Below, piece by piece: positions 33,782-44,539 of a stretch of DNA of 64,000 nt (positions within the stretch are counted from its first letter, which is position 1; each line of letters begins with the position of its first letter). The notes below the pieces were generated by a model. The model was given only the letters and a program-made list of their open reading frames with translations, was not told where the DNA came from and did not search any database. The DNA is from Symsagittifera roscoffensis (Eukaryota; Xenacoelomorpha; Acoela; Convolutidae), in assembly GCF_963678635.1 (NCBI RefSeq), contig NC_087066.1:18041275-18105274 (forward strand). The letters run 5' to 3'. Both the position numbers and the translations under genes were made by a program.

Positions 33782-34249
33782 ATGTCATTTAAAAATCTAG
33801 GAAACAAACAAACAATCGTTTTACACAACTGTGAAATAGATAACAATAAATACGATCTTGTAATCACACCTCATACACAAACAGTTGGTTATATTAGAAC
33901 AAAACGACAAACACTAAAAAGAAAAATAATAACTAAACAAAGACAAATAACACGAAAAAGATTTTCCAAAAATAGAAACGCATTTTCAGAATCAGAAGCC
34001 AGCAATTTAGACGAACTCTATAAATTAAAAGAATCTATAGATAAAAATTTCCCCATTCACGATCAATTATATTTTTCCGACTCAGAAACAACTTCAAATT
34101 CATCAAAAAGAGGAAAAAGACGAATAAAAAAGCAATATAAACACAAACCAGTACACTTATATAACTGGAATCAACCAATTAGACACATCGATAATTACCT
34201 ATTAACAGTCATTAAACGAAAAAATGAGCCAAACACACACTCCAAGTGA
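33782..34249 (+). CDS. Retroelement ORF1: basic 155-residue protein
   Basis: ATG at 33,782, TGA at 34,247. Very basic central region (TKRQTLKRKIITKQRQITRK and SKRGKRRIKKQYKHK), suggesting nucleic-acid binding or nuclear targeting. No Cys motif and no recognised domain. It overlaps the next ORF by 26 bases in another frame, and it precedes gag, an unusual place for an accessory gene in Ty3 elements. Analogy with retroviral Rev/Tat-type regulators or Ogre ORF1 is speculative. Confidence 0.6.
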   Translation: MSFKNLGNKQTIVLHNCEIDNNKYDLVITPHTQTVGYIRTKRQTLKRKIITKQRQITRKRFSKNRNAFSESEASNLDELYKLKESIDKNFPIHDQLYFSDSETTSNSSKRGKRRIKKQYKHKPVHLYNWNQPIRHIDNYLLTVIKRKNEPNTHSK

Positions 34250-35942
34250 AGATAGTCCAGATGATGACGATATCTTCCCCTTCCTCGTAGATGCAACCAA
34301 TGATAGAGGACAGCATATATTTTGCAAGAATTTACTCCTAAATTAGTTTGAACCCGGAATCAGCCCATGTAAAACAGAGTTCCCAGATGTAAAAATCAAA
34401 AGACAAATTATTGATCACTATCTGAAAGATATATGTAATTTGATACAACACTACGGAATCTACACCATAGAATTGACCTCACCAAACCCGAATCATCGCA
34501 AATATGTAATTCAAACAGATGACCTTGATTTAGAATTTTCAAAAGTATTCTCAGAATATATAAAAAGCATACAATATCATAACTCACAAAGAGCAAACTC
34601 CATATTTACTAATGAAGTTTTTGCAATAATATATAGTTATATCTCAATATTAGAAAACGAAATCCCAATCTCAAATGTCTCACCGACAGAGACATCCAAA
34701 CATATTAAGGTACGACATGAAATCACACTATTTTCATCTTTTCTAAATATAATTAAAGAAAATTTCACTAAAGATGAAGTTTCACAACATACAAAACATG
34801 ACTTACAAAAAATTTTGGCATGGTTTATATTAGATTATTTCACACATAATATAGATTTAATTTCACAAGCAAGAAAAAATTTCAGACCTCAAAATTCAAA
34901 CGATGATACCGCTATCACAGAACAGTCAGAATACGTTTGGGACCCCGAATGGTCTCATTATGCATTTATAAATATCCCACAATCAATTGCAAGTCAAGCA
35001 ATAAGTACAATATCTTATATAAGAGATTATGTAAGAGTAGTACCATTAACCATTGACGCAACACCATTAAACTACAATACATTTTTACCTGATACTCGAA
35101 ATAACAGTTTAAATTCGACCGTCATACACAATGAAAACCTTAATGGAACTAGGAATCTCACTCAACAAGATATTCAGACACCATCACACTTCATAAATGA
35201 AGAAATTGTACAAACAACAACAACTACACAACAAAGTATTTCACCAATACGTCCAAATTTAACAACACCAAGAAATACAAACACTTCACTAGCACAGGTA
35301 ACCTTACAATCAACCGTTAAACCTTCGGTTGCTCCAAAATATTCACAAATGGATTATCAAACATATAGACCCATGACAATACCGTCCAAAACACGCAGAA
35401 CGTTCACAAGAAACAATTTTGCGGAACATAATTATAATTATACACATTCATCAAAAACAAACTATCCTCCACGAAATAATATTAATAATCAAATCAGACC
35501 TCGATATTGGAATAATCTAATGGCAACAACCAATTCAGTAAGTTTTCAAGCTAATCCACATCCTCCACAGGATCATAGTGAAAATTACCCATTCTTTCAA
35601 CAGAATAAAAATAAAAAACATGCACCTCATCAAACGGATTACCTATCCTCTGATGATGATTATTTACAACCAGATATATTTCCACCATATACCCAAGAAT
35701 ATCGCGGACAAGGAATGCAGAAACCATATACACATCATAGAAATTTTTCTCCACACCAGATAGATACACAAAATCAACAACCAATACAAATGCAAAACCC
35801 AATTAATACACAATCTTTTCAACCAATTCAGCCACAAAACCAAATGATTACACACCTTTATCGACCAACACAAATGCAAATTGAAATACCACTTCCATAT
35901 TACCTTCAACAACACGAAATAACAAAAAAATCAATTTTCTAA
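34224..35942 (+). pseudogene. Retroelement ORF2: about 570 codons with one nonsense codon
   Basis: ATG at 34,224 inside the end of ORF1 (MSQTHTPSEDSPDDDDIFPF), in-frame TAG at 34,344–34,346, then open to TAA at 35,940. The N-terminal half is probably folded (LIQHYGIYTIELTSPNPN, YVWDPEWSHYAFINIP). The C-terminal half is rich in Gln, Asn, Pro and His with repeats such as QPIQMQNPINTQSFQPIQPQ, likely disordered. It lies ten bases upstream of the gag start in another frame. It could be a matrix-like or extra gag protein, as the following ORF already holds capsid- and nucleocapsid-like segments. No family recognised. Confidence 0.6.
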
Positions 35943-35952
35943 TTTTTCACAA

Positions 35953-38900
35953 ATGCCAAATGCAGCAGAATCATTACAAATGACATTGAATCCATACCTT
36001 ATGGGTGGATCATCAATAACATCAAACAAACCATTAATGGTATTCACAGGAACAGACCCTGAATATTCTGTAGAAGATTATTTAAATGCAGTAACAGCAA
36101 ATTTAATTTTAAATATAGGACCTGAACCAATTAATACGCCACTACATCAAAATTGGATACATCGACGCACAGCGTTGATACAGACAACCTTAGACGGCGC
36201 AGCCCAAAAATGGTTTTCAGTATTGCCTATAGAAATAAAATCAAACTGGACAAGATTTACACAAGAATTTTCAAAAATGTTTGACTCCGAAAGAAACAAA
36301 CAACAACAAAGAGTTTTATGTAATGAAATTCGCAGATTACCAAATGAAACCATCAAACAATTAGCAGTACGTATCGAAACACTAGTTCGAAAAGCATACT
36401 CACTAAATACACACGACTACAAAAACACAAAAATGACAGAAGTCTTAATGATGACCTTAACACCTCAATTAAGGAAAATAGCAATAAAAAAGAGAGCATC
36501 CCATCCCTCCTCAATTCGAGAGTCCGATTTAGATTTTCGAAAACTAGAAGACAAACTAGAGCAAGCGGAAATCACAATGAAACTTGAAGAAACAGAAAAT
36601 CTGAAATTACAATATGTTAACCGAATTGAAACAAATACCACAAATATCAATAATATACAAGAATCAGATACAGACCTCGTTGAAAAAATCACTGAAATAC
36701 TCAATATTTACGAAAAACACCCAAACTTTAAAGGCAAACCATCTTTCAAAAAACGGTGTAATTATTGCCGACGATACGGACATAGTATTTCTGAATGTAG
36801 ACAAAAACAACAGGACAATCAAAACAAACCTCAAAAATATAAAGAACCGAATAAATCATTCTATCAATACATGAAGAAAGATCAAAATCTACCGAACAAA
36901 AATGTATACAGCAACAACAGTTCAGGAAAACCACTTCCGAACAATACCAACTACACGAGAAATCAATCACCATTTAACTCAAGTTATAGAGGAAGATCAC
37001 CAGAACGAAGAAATACACAAAATTCGTCACAAAATCATTATAATAGACCAAATAGTCGAAATAACTACTCCAGATCAAATTCAAATACAACACAATTTGT
37101 TTCTAGATCTAATTCCCAATCAAGAAATAATTACTATCCAAACAATCAATCACGAAACTCATCATACAATAGAAATAGAAACTACTCCAATAATCGAAAT
37201 AGAAGTTATTCAAACAACCGAAACCAGAATTACCCGAACAACCGATCAAGGAATAACTCATATATTAGATCAAAATATAACAGACCAAACAATAATTATC
37301 AAAACAGATCACGAAATAATTCACAAAATCGACATTCAAGTTATAATAACCGTTATAGAAATTATTCCCAATCACCACACAGGAATAATAACCATTATAA
37401 TAATTCTAACAATCGCCACAGAAGTAGTACACCTAAACATCAAAGAAATATTAATCAAGTACAATCAAACCCAGAAACAACATCAGACCCCCCAGGTATT
37501 GATGACACAGGAAATAACGAGCTACAACTAAATCAAATAAACTGTGAATCATCAGATTCAGAAAGTGATGCAGAAAACACTATCTCCATCAATATGATAG
37601 CAGTCGAAAATGACTACGAACCTATTATATATGAACAACCTTTTTCATCACATATATATGAAAATCAATTAGAACTCCTTCACAATTATTATATTGAACC
37701 CATCCATTCTACACAAACGGCACAAGAAACTAACGAAATTAACACTACAAATCAATCCAATGAAAATAATAAAACAAAATGCTTGAATACAAATCACATC
37801 TATCAAAATATACAAAAAGAACAACCCAAAGAAAAAATTTGGACAATACCATTTCTTTTAGAAAGTCCAAGAAGCAAAGAATTTCAACCACCAGATCTTG
37901 AAATTGATTTTTTAATTGATTCAGGAGCAGAATCAAACATAATAAACATTCCCACATGGAATGAGATAAAATCACTACACCCAAAACTAACGCCTCTTGA
38001 AACATCCAGTAAACTAGCAACAGCACAAGGATCAACATTGGTAAACTATGGAAAAATTCAATTATTTCTTCTCCCCACAAGAACAATAGAGCAAAATAAA
38101 ATTTTAATTAAACCATTTAAACAAATATTCCATATCACTGATATAAAACACAATATCATTGGAATACCATTTATCTCTAAATATATACCAACAATTCAAA
38201 GATTAAATAAACAACCACCATTCTTTTCAAAATTTTATCCGATATATAATCAACAAAGAAAACACCTGAAACCACTATCAGGAAACATATATAATTTTTC
38301 AATAAAACAAGTTCACCAATATGATAAAAAACAAAATAGACAACAACTCTATATGTCAGACTTTGAATTCAAACCTATCCATAAATTTTTCAAAGTCACG
38401 ATTTCATCCATAAAATATTTGAAAAACTCGAATTCAGATATTATTTCTCTACATGTATACAACAATACACCCTATCAAGTAACGCTACCTCTAGGACTTT
38501 TAGGCTATTGCGAAACCAACGCTACGATATCACCAATACACGAAAAAGCATACCGCGTAAATAATATACTCCAATTATTAGATATTTGTCAATCCACAAT
38601 TCTTAATGAAGAATTATCCATAAATAATATAATAAGTAATGAAAAAAGAAATACAGATTATTTCACAAAAACCCCATATTTCAAACCTACATTCAACATA
38701 CATAACTATACAGAAAATCAACAGAAATTTTTAACAATGTTTAACTTCCAACATTCACAAATAACACAAGACGAATTTGATAAATTAGCCAAACAGCTAA
38801 TAAAGTATTCATCAGTCTATGCAACATCTAAATTTGATTTTGGCAAAATCAATTCATCACTACATCTCCCATTAAAACCTGACGCAGTTTTCAAAAAACA

Positions 38901-41900
38901 AAGAGCAAGTAAAGTACCAATTCATTTACACGATAAAGTGAACAGATTACTCGATATTTTAGAACAATACAATATAATCTCACCGGTAAACAAAGAAGAA
39001 CAACCAACAGGTAACACATTTATCAACCCTGTTATCATCCTAGCAAAAGGAGAATCATTAAAAATAGTTCTAGACGCTAGATATCTTAATTCACTAATAG
39101 ACGAATCAAAATGCAATTGGCCTATTGAACCAATACAAGTTATTTTAACAAAAATAAACGGAAAATACTTTACAACCGCAGATATGAATAGTGCATATAA
39201 TCAAATGCCACTAGATGAACAATCGCGACGCTTAACATAATTTGTTATTGGAAATCAGCAATATGAATTCAACCGCCTATTCTATGGAATATCCATAGGA
39301 CCAGCAGCATTTTCAGCTTTTATGAGCAAAATTTTTCGACCACTAATACTCAAGAAAAACGCAATCACCTATTTAGACGATGTTTTTATGCAATCACAGA
39401 CAAAAGAAGAAATGTTTAAAGTTTTAGAACACTATCACAAAATACTTCAGAACGAAAATCTGACGGCCGCTCCCGATAAATCACACTTCTTTTTAACACG
39501 AGTTAAATTCTTAGGACATAATATAGAAAGAAAAACAATCACTCCATTAAAATCATGCATTGATGCTATTCAAAAGCTCCAACCACCAACAAACAAAAAG
39601 AAAATCCAAGAATTCCTTGGAATGTTAAATTTTTTAAGCAAATATGTCTATAAAATGCAATTATACCTAAGACCATTCTATAATATACTTAGACAACAAA
39701 ATAATTTTGAATGGAACACAGAACATCAAGCACGATTTGAAGAAATTAAAAAACTCCTAACTGAACAAATTTCAAATACAATTCCAGATCCAAATCAACC
39801 ATTCTATGCAATGTGCGATGCTTCGAATTTTGGCATCGGCGCAGCATTATTACAATCACACAATGGCACAAACAAAATGAATCTTATATCAGCAAATTCT
39901 CGATTATTCACTCAAGCAGAGCTACGACTCTCAACTCTAATGAGAGAGTGTACAGCCATAATATATACACTAACAGAATATAAATTTCTGATACTTGGAT
40001 CAAAACATCCAACAGTTCTATTCACAGATCACAAACCAATCATTTTTCTCTTTACACAAAAATCTAATCCAAATCATCGAGTTTATAGATTTCAATTAAT
40101 TCTAATGAATTTCCCAAACTTACATATAGTTTGGACAGCAGGAAAAAATCTTGCATTACCAGACACATTAAGTCGAAATATACCACCTGAATTACTTACA
40201 CGTAAAACTACAGTTGAAATACCAAAAAATATAAAATTCTATCTTGCAGAAAATGAAACATCACCCCGACTAGAATGCAAATATGCAGTAAAAACTGACG
40301 TTGAACAATCACAGATAAACAATCTACAACACTTCCCACTTTATTTAGATTGCCAAAATAACCACTACGAAGTTGATCTACTAGGAACATCAACTTTCAA
40401 ACCAATTCCATATTCACAATGGATAAAAAATAACACCCAACAAAAAAGAGTAAAACAACACCCGCATAAAAAAGACCTTTTTCCGTTAATTGAAAAAGAA
40501 AATCTAACTGATAAAATAAATTTATCAGGACCACAAACAAACGATTCAAAATACACAATAAATCAAGTTTTTGACCTCCATGACCCACCTGATACAATTC
40601 CTTTATCTAAATTAGAAATAGAAAACATTTTTCTCCCCCCAACAGATAAAATTACAATCAATACTTTGAAACAATATCAAAATCTTGACCCAGTAATTAG
40701 ACAACTAAAATCATGGCACAAATATAAAACTAAACCCGTCAAGGCAGATACAACTATTTTAGGAAATAAAACACTCCTCCGATATTTCCGAAAATTCAAT
40801 AATACAACAATTAACGAAAACACAGACCTTTTAGAATACCAATTAAATGAATCTACAGTTCCCTGTCTCCCTCTAAGTATGATTCTTATAGCTTTTAATA
40901 TTTCACATACACAAAACATTAAAGGACACTCTGGATCAGAGAGAACATATTCAAATTTCATACAAAACTTTTATTTTCCAAATGCACCAATTTGGATAAA
41001 AGTACTATGCAATGATTGTATAGTATGTCAGCTGAATAAACCTTATCCAAATCAAAAACAAATAGCACAAAAACAAGATTTTAAAGGACAAAGTTTGTAC
41101 TTTAACCACCGTATTTCATTTGATACAAAAGGACCAATTTCACCCTCATCCGAAGGAAACTCCTACATTATGGTAATTGTTGACGCATTTACACATTATG
41201 TAGCACTTAACCCAGTACCACATTGTAACGCTTATTACGCTTACACAACACTCTATGAACACTGGATAGCCAAATTCGGACTACCAGAAATTTTAGTTAC
41301 AGACAACGGTACAGAATTCATAAATAACGAAATCATCACATTATGTCATTTATATAACATCAAACACAAACCACGTACATCTCATGCACCTTGGACAAAC
41401 GGCTTAGTCGAAGGTATGAACCGTTCACTACAAGAATATCTTAGATGTATCATCAATGGAAATGATACAAGATATACCGAATGGTCAGCAGATGTAAAAC
41501 TATTTCCCTTAGCATATAATTCACAAATCACGACAACTCTAGGAATGTCACCATATGAAATGGTTTTTAATCAAAAGCCACGCAAACCGATATGTTTACA
41601 GCAAACTCTCATAAAAATGCACAAAGTTATTGTCAACCGAATAAAGACTCAATTTGTTATAATCTACCTCTACACACACACGATGAAGATCATTTTCATT
41701 ACCCACAAATTCTTAAATTAGCCTCCGGTACACACACCGAATGAATTTTAACCAGAGATAAAAAACACAATGAAATTTACCAAAAAGTAACAAAAAAGTT
41801 GTTACAAAAGCAAAACATTAATGAACAAATAAATTCACGCTTTACACCAGCCTCCGATTTAAAAATTGGAACATTTGTTTTAATACCCAATTTTAACACT

Positions 41901-42389
41901 CAAAAAGGAATTACAACCCCTTCGTAAAGGACCATACCAAATAATTGCCAAACCCACTGATGTCCATATAAAATCACCGACTCAGAACAAAAAGAAATTG
42001 TTCAACATCGAAACAACCTATTACCTTATTACCCAAAAGAATACGCACTACGCGAACTAACTCAATTGTATTCTTTCACAGGTTTAAAAGTTATTCAAAA
42101 TTACCCACATACGGAAAATAAAACAAAAGAACAACATGACATTCACCTCGAAAACCAAAATAAAAAATCAACTATAACGAAAAATAATACAAAAAAGCTA
42201 GATCAAAATATACCTCAAAAAGAAAGAAAAAATAGAAAATTGACAGAAAAAATAATACCCCAAGAACTAATCGACAAATCAGAACATAGAGAGTCATCAC
42301 GACTTAGAAATCAACCACGTAAAAACTATAAAACATTCATTCCACAGTCTAAAATTTTAAAGAAAGTCGAATTTCAAAAACAGCTTTAA
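35953..42389 (+). pseudogene. pol: Gag–Pol of the retroelement (gag, protease, RT, RNase H, integrase), broken
   Basis: ATG at 35,953. The gag part includes a capsid-like stretch (WFSVLPIEIKSNWTRFTQEF), a zinc knuckle CNYCRRYGHSISEC at 36,757–36,798 (residues 269–282) and a long Arg/Asn/Ser-rich tail. Protease has LIDSGAES (Asp codon 37,918). RT begins near 38,850 with LDARYLNSLIDES and has YLDD near 39,370. RNase H has CDASNFGIGAALLQ (39,814). Integrase has a His/Cys zinc region (GHSGSERTY…CIVCQ) and a DD35E triad (Asp 41,122, Asp 41,302, Glu 41,410). Gag and pol share one frame. Breaks: TAA at 39,238–39,240 inside RT, a frame change near 41,600–41,620, TGA at 41,742–41,744, and at least two more frame changes at about 41,880–42,000; the last frame ends with TAA at 42,387. 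It would copy and insert the element; as read it cannot make full-length Pol. Confidence 0.93.
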
Positions 42390-42982
42390 TTTTATATTTC
42401 ATAATCTTTGCACCTCTGAAATATTTTGAACTTTCATTTTTCAAAATAACATGCTGACAAACAAGCAACGATTCTAGTTCAAAATTAGCAAATAGGATTC
42501 ATCCAATCCGTTACCTTCTCTAACTCTAACAACAGATCAACTAGACGAACAATATTAAACTCCAGGCATATCTATAACTATAATTTGCGACCTCCAGGTC
42601 AAAAATAAGCAAACCATTCCAACTTGACAACTAAAATAAATATCACCATAATATCATAACCCTCCCTTATCTAATAAACCAAAGATCAACAATATTTCCC
42701 CAACTCAGACCTCAAATACCCCCCAAACAAATATGTTAAATTAGCCTAAAGTAAAAGAAGGACCGTTTTAATTAGCCTAAAGTATAAAAATCTCAAAAAT
42801 ACCCCAGATCACTTGACAAATAAAAATAAAGACAAAGAAGACCTCCCGATCACCATAAAATTCGCCCCCAACAATTTTTCACAAAACCTAACCCACTTGT
42901 CAAAAAACCAATAAATAATTCGACCACACTTGAAAATTGCCTCAAACAACAAAAAATATTAGATCGAGAAGCCATTTCTTAA
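42390..42982 (+). other. Non-coding interval between pol and the 3' ORFs
   Basis: About 590 bases of A/C-rich DNA with several CCTCCAGGTCA and AATTAGCCTAAAGTA-like short repeats (for example near 42,742 and 42,770). No open frame. It could hold an acceptor for subgenomic mRNAs, but none is convincing. Confidence 0.45.
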
Positions 42983-43213
42983 ATGCTCTTCTCTCGACCA
43001 GTCAACATAATTCTTAACATTCTCATAAACTTTTTAACGATATTTAAACTTTTAATCATATTTCTTTTTGATACCTTTGAATCTTTTGTAATAATCTTAA
43101 TCATTTTTTGCAATATTTTTTTAATTTTCTATTCCATATTCGAACTATACCTCCAGCTTTCAAAAGCTATTGACTATATCCACAGGTACGATTCACAAAA
43201 CTTATCCAAATGA
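42983..43213 (+). CDS. Retroelement ORF3a: 76-residue hydrophobic protein
   Basis: ATG at 42,983. Almost entirely Ile/Leu/Phe (ILNILINFLTIFKLLIIFLF, then FVIILIIFCNIFLIFYSIF), giving two predicted membrane spans, with a short polar tail (IHRYDSQNLSK). Its TGA overlaps the ATG of the next ORF (ATGA at 43,210–43,213). It resembles small viral membrane proteins in size and shape only. Confidence 0.5.
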   Translation: MLFSRPVNIILNILINFLTIFKLLIIFLFDTFESFVIILIIFCNIFLIFYSIFELYLQLSKAIDYIHRYDSQNLSK

Positions 43214-43398
43214 TACGAACCATTTTTAGTAGAACCGATATTTTTTTACTATTTGTAATTTTTATAACATTCCTATCATCCCTCATCTTGACAATATGCA
43301 AATGTACAAAGAAAGCAATCATCACATTCGCCCTAGCAACAATCCTCCTAATTCTTTTTCTAGAAGAATACTATAATAAACATAAATTTTTTCACTAA
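43210..43398 (+). CDS. Retroelement ORF3b: 62-residue hydrophobic protein
   Basis: Starts in the ATGA overlap. Two membrane spans (DIFLLFVIFITFLSSLILTI and KKAIITFALATILLILFL) around a short Cys/Lys loop (CKCTKK). The frame ends at TAA 43,396, right after a six-T run (43,387–43,392); the next large frame (43,364 onward) overlaps it. It may be the membrane anchor of that following protein if the T-run is a frame lesion. Confidence 0.5.
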   Translation: MIRTIFSRTDIFLLFVIFITFLSSLILTICKCTKKAIITFALATILLILFLEEYYNKHKFFH

Positions 43399-44539
43399 AA
43401 GAATAGATCAAAAACCATCAAAAATTGCTAACCAACAATCACACAGTCAGTCTTCACCGACATCATCCCAGGAAAACCCAACACCACCTTCAATTACCCA
43501 AAACCCCCAAACATCTACACGAATTTCTTTTCAAGATAGCCCATATACCTTTGAAGAACGACACGCTCGCTTATCAGAACCACTAGAACCAGTTCAACGA
43601 CAAGCTCCTCTAAGTGAACCAACATATAACTTATACCCAACACTACCACAAGAATTAAGTAGAATACGAAATCCTAGTCAAAACCAAAATACAGTCGAAA
43701 TAAATAGACAAATTATACATCCTCGACGAAACAGAAATTTTCAAACTCCCCGAGTTCATTTTGATATACCTCAATCCCCATCACAGAGTACACCAGAAAA
43801 CCCCATTGGCATATTACCAGAAACCCCTACGCTTCTTTCACAACGTAGCACCTCAAGCTTACCCTCAGATTACTTAGGTTCAACCCCAACATCTGAACAA
43901 ATCCGTGAAAACCCCTTTAACCCCACAAACCAAACATCACGACTACCATACTGGACAACACATTCATTCACACAAGGTGAACCAAATTTAATCAATGATC
44001 CAATAGATATTTCTACGGATACAACAACATCCTCATCACTACCAGAAACATTATCACTACCATCAACACCATCAATAAGCCAGATTTCACCACCGCCTTT
44101 TAACTTAAATTTCCCAAATAACCTCGACGCTAGGTATCGAGAACAATCATCAACAAATATTCCTTTAAGACTAGACTGGAATACATTCACAGCACCCCCA
44201 CCATTATTTGGACAACACCCAGAAAGTAACCGACTCCACAACTGGGCACTAAATAGACTACAATATAGACAAGACATTCACGAAGACATTCGTGCTCATA
44301 ACATCCAAATACTCCAACAGAATAGTCTACAATTAAAATTTGAAATCACGGTTAAATTAAACAACATTACTCAACATCCCTATCCATTAAATCCACCAAA
44401 TATAACAGCTCAATCCCTACCACCACCATTTATAACAACTGAAGTAATATACAAATACGACAGATATACCAAAAAGACAATTGGTTACATCACATTTTAT
44501 AACCCATACTCAGGATTATCATACACATGTATATTCTAA
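43364..44539 (+). CDS. Retroelement ORF4: Ser/Pro-rich, about 390 codons, no ATG
   Basis: Open from 43,364 to TAA at 44,537, but with no useful ATG, so it is expressed by fusion to ORF3b, by splicing, or is broken at its start. N-terminal two thirds is disordered Ser/Thr/Pro/Gln-rich (SQSSPTSSQENPTPPSITQN, TTTSSSLPETLSLPSTPSIS). The C-terminal part looks folded (LKFEITVKLNNITQHPYPL, YDRYTKKTIGYITFYNPYSG). The last 13 bases overlap the Env start. Family unknown. Confidence 0.5.
   Translation, partial: KNTIININFFTKRIDQKPSKIANQQSHSQSSPTSSQENPTPPSITQNPQTSTRISFQDSPYTFEERHARLSEPLEPVQRQAPLSEPTYNLYPTLPQELSRIRNPSQNQNTVEINRQIIHPRRNRNFQTPRVHFDIPQSPSQSTPENPIGILPETPTLLSQRSTSSLPSDYLGSTPTSEQIRENPFNPTNQTSRLPYWTTHSFTQGEPNLINDPIDISTDTTTSSSLPETLSLPSTPSISQISPPPFNLNFPNNLDARYREQSSTNIPLRLDWNTFTAPPPLFGQHPESNRLHNWALNRLQYRQDIHEDIRAHNIQILQQNSLQLKFEITVKLNNITQHPYPLNPPNITAQSLPPPFITTEVIYKYDRYTKKTIGYITFYNPYSGLSYTCIF

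Noticed and set aside
39238-39240. TAA inside RT as evidence for a reassigned stop codon
   Set aside because: Other frames in the element and the host end normally at TAA, TAG and TGA, and different nonsense codons plus frameshifts occur in the same pol, so damage or error is simpler.
43387-43392. Programmed -1 frameshift site between ORF3b and ORF4
   Set aside because: The needed shift is +1, and the in-frame bases do not form a canonical slippery heptamer. A homopolymer indel is more likely.
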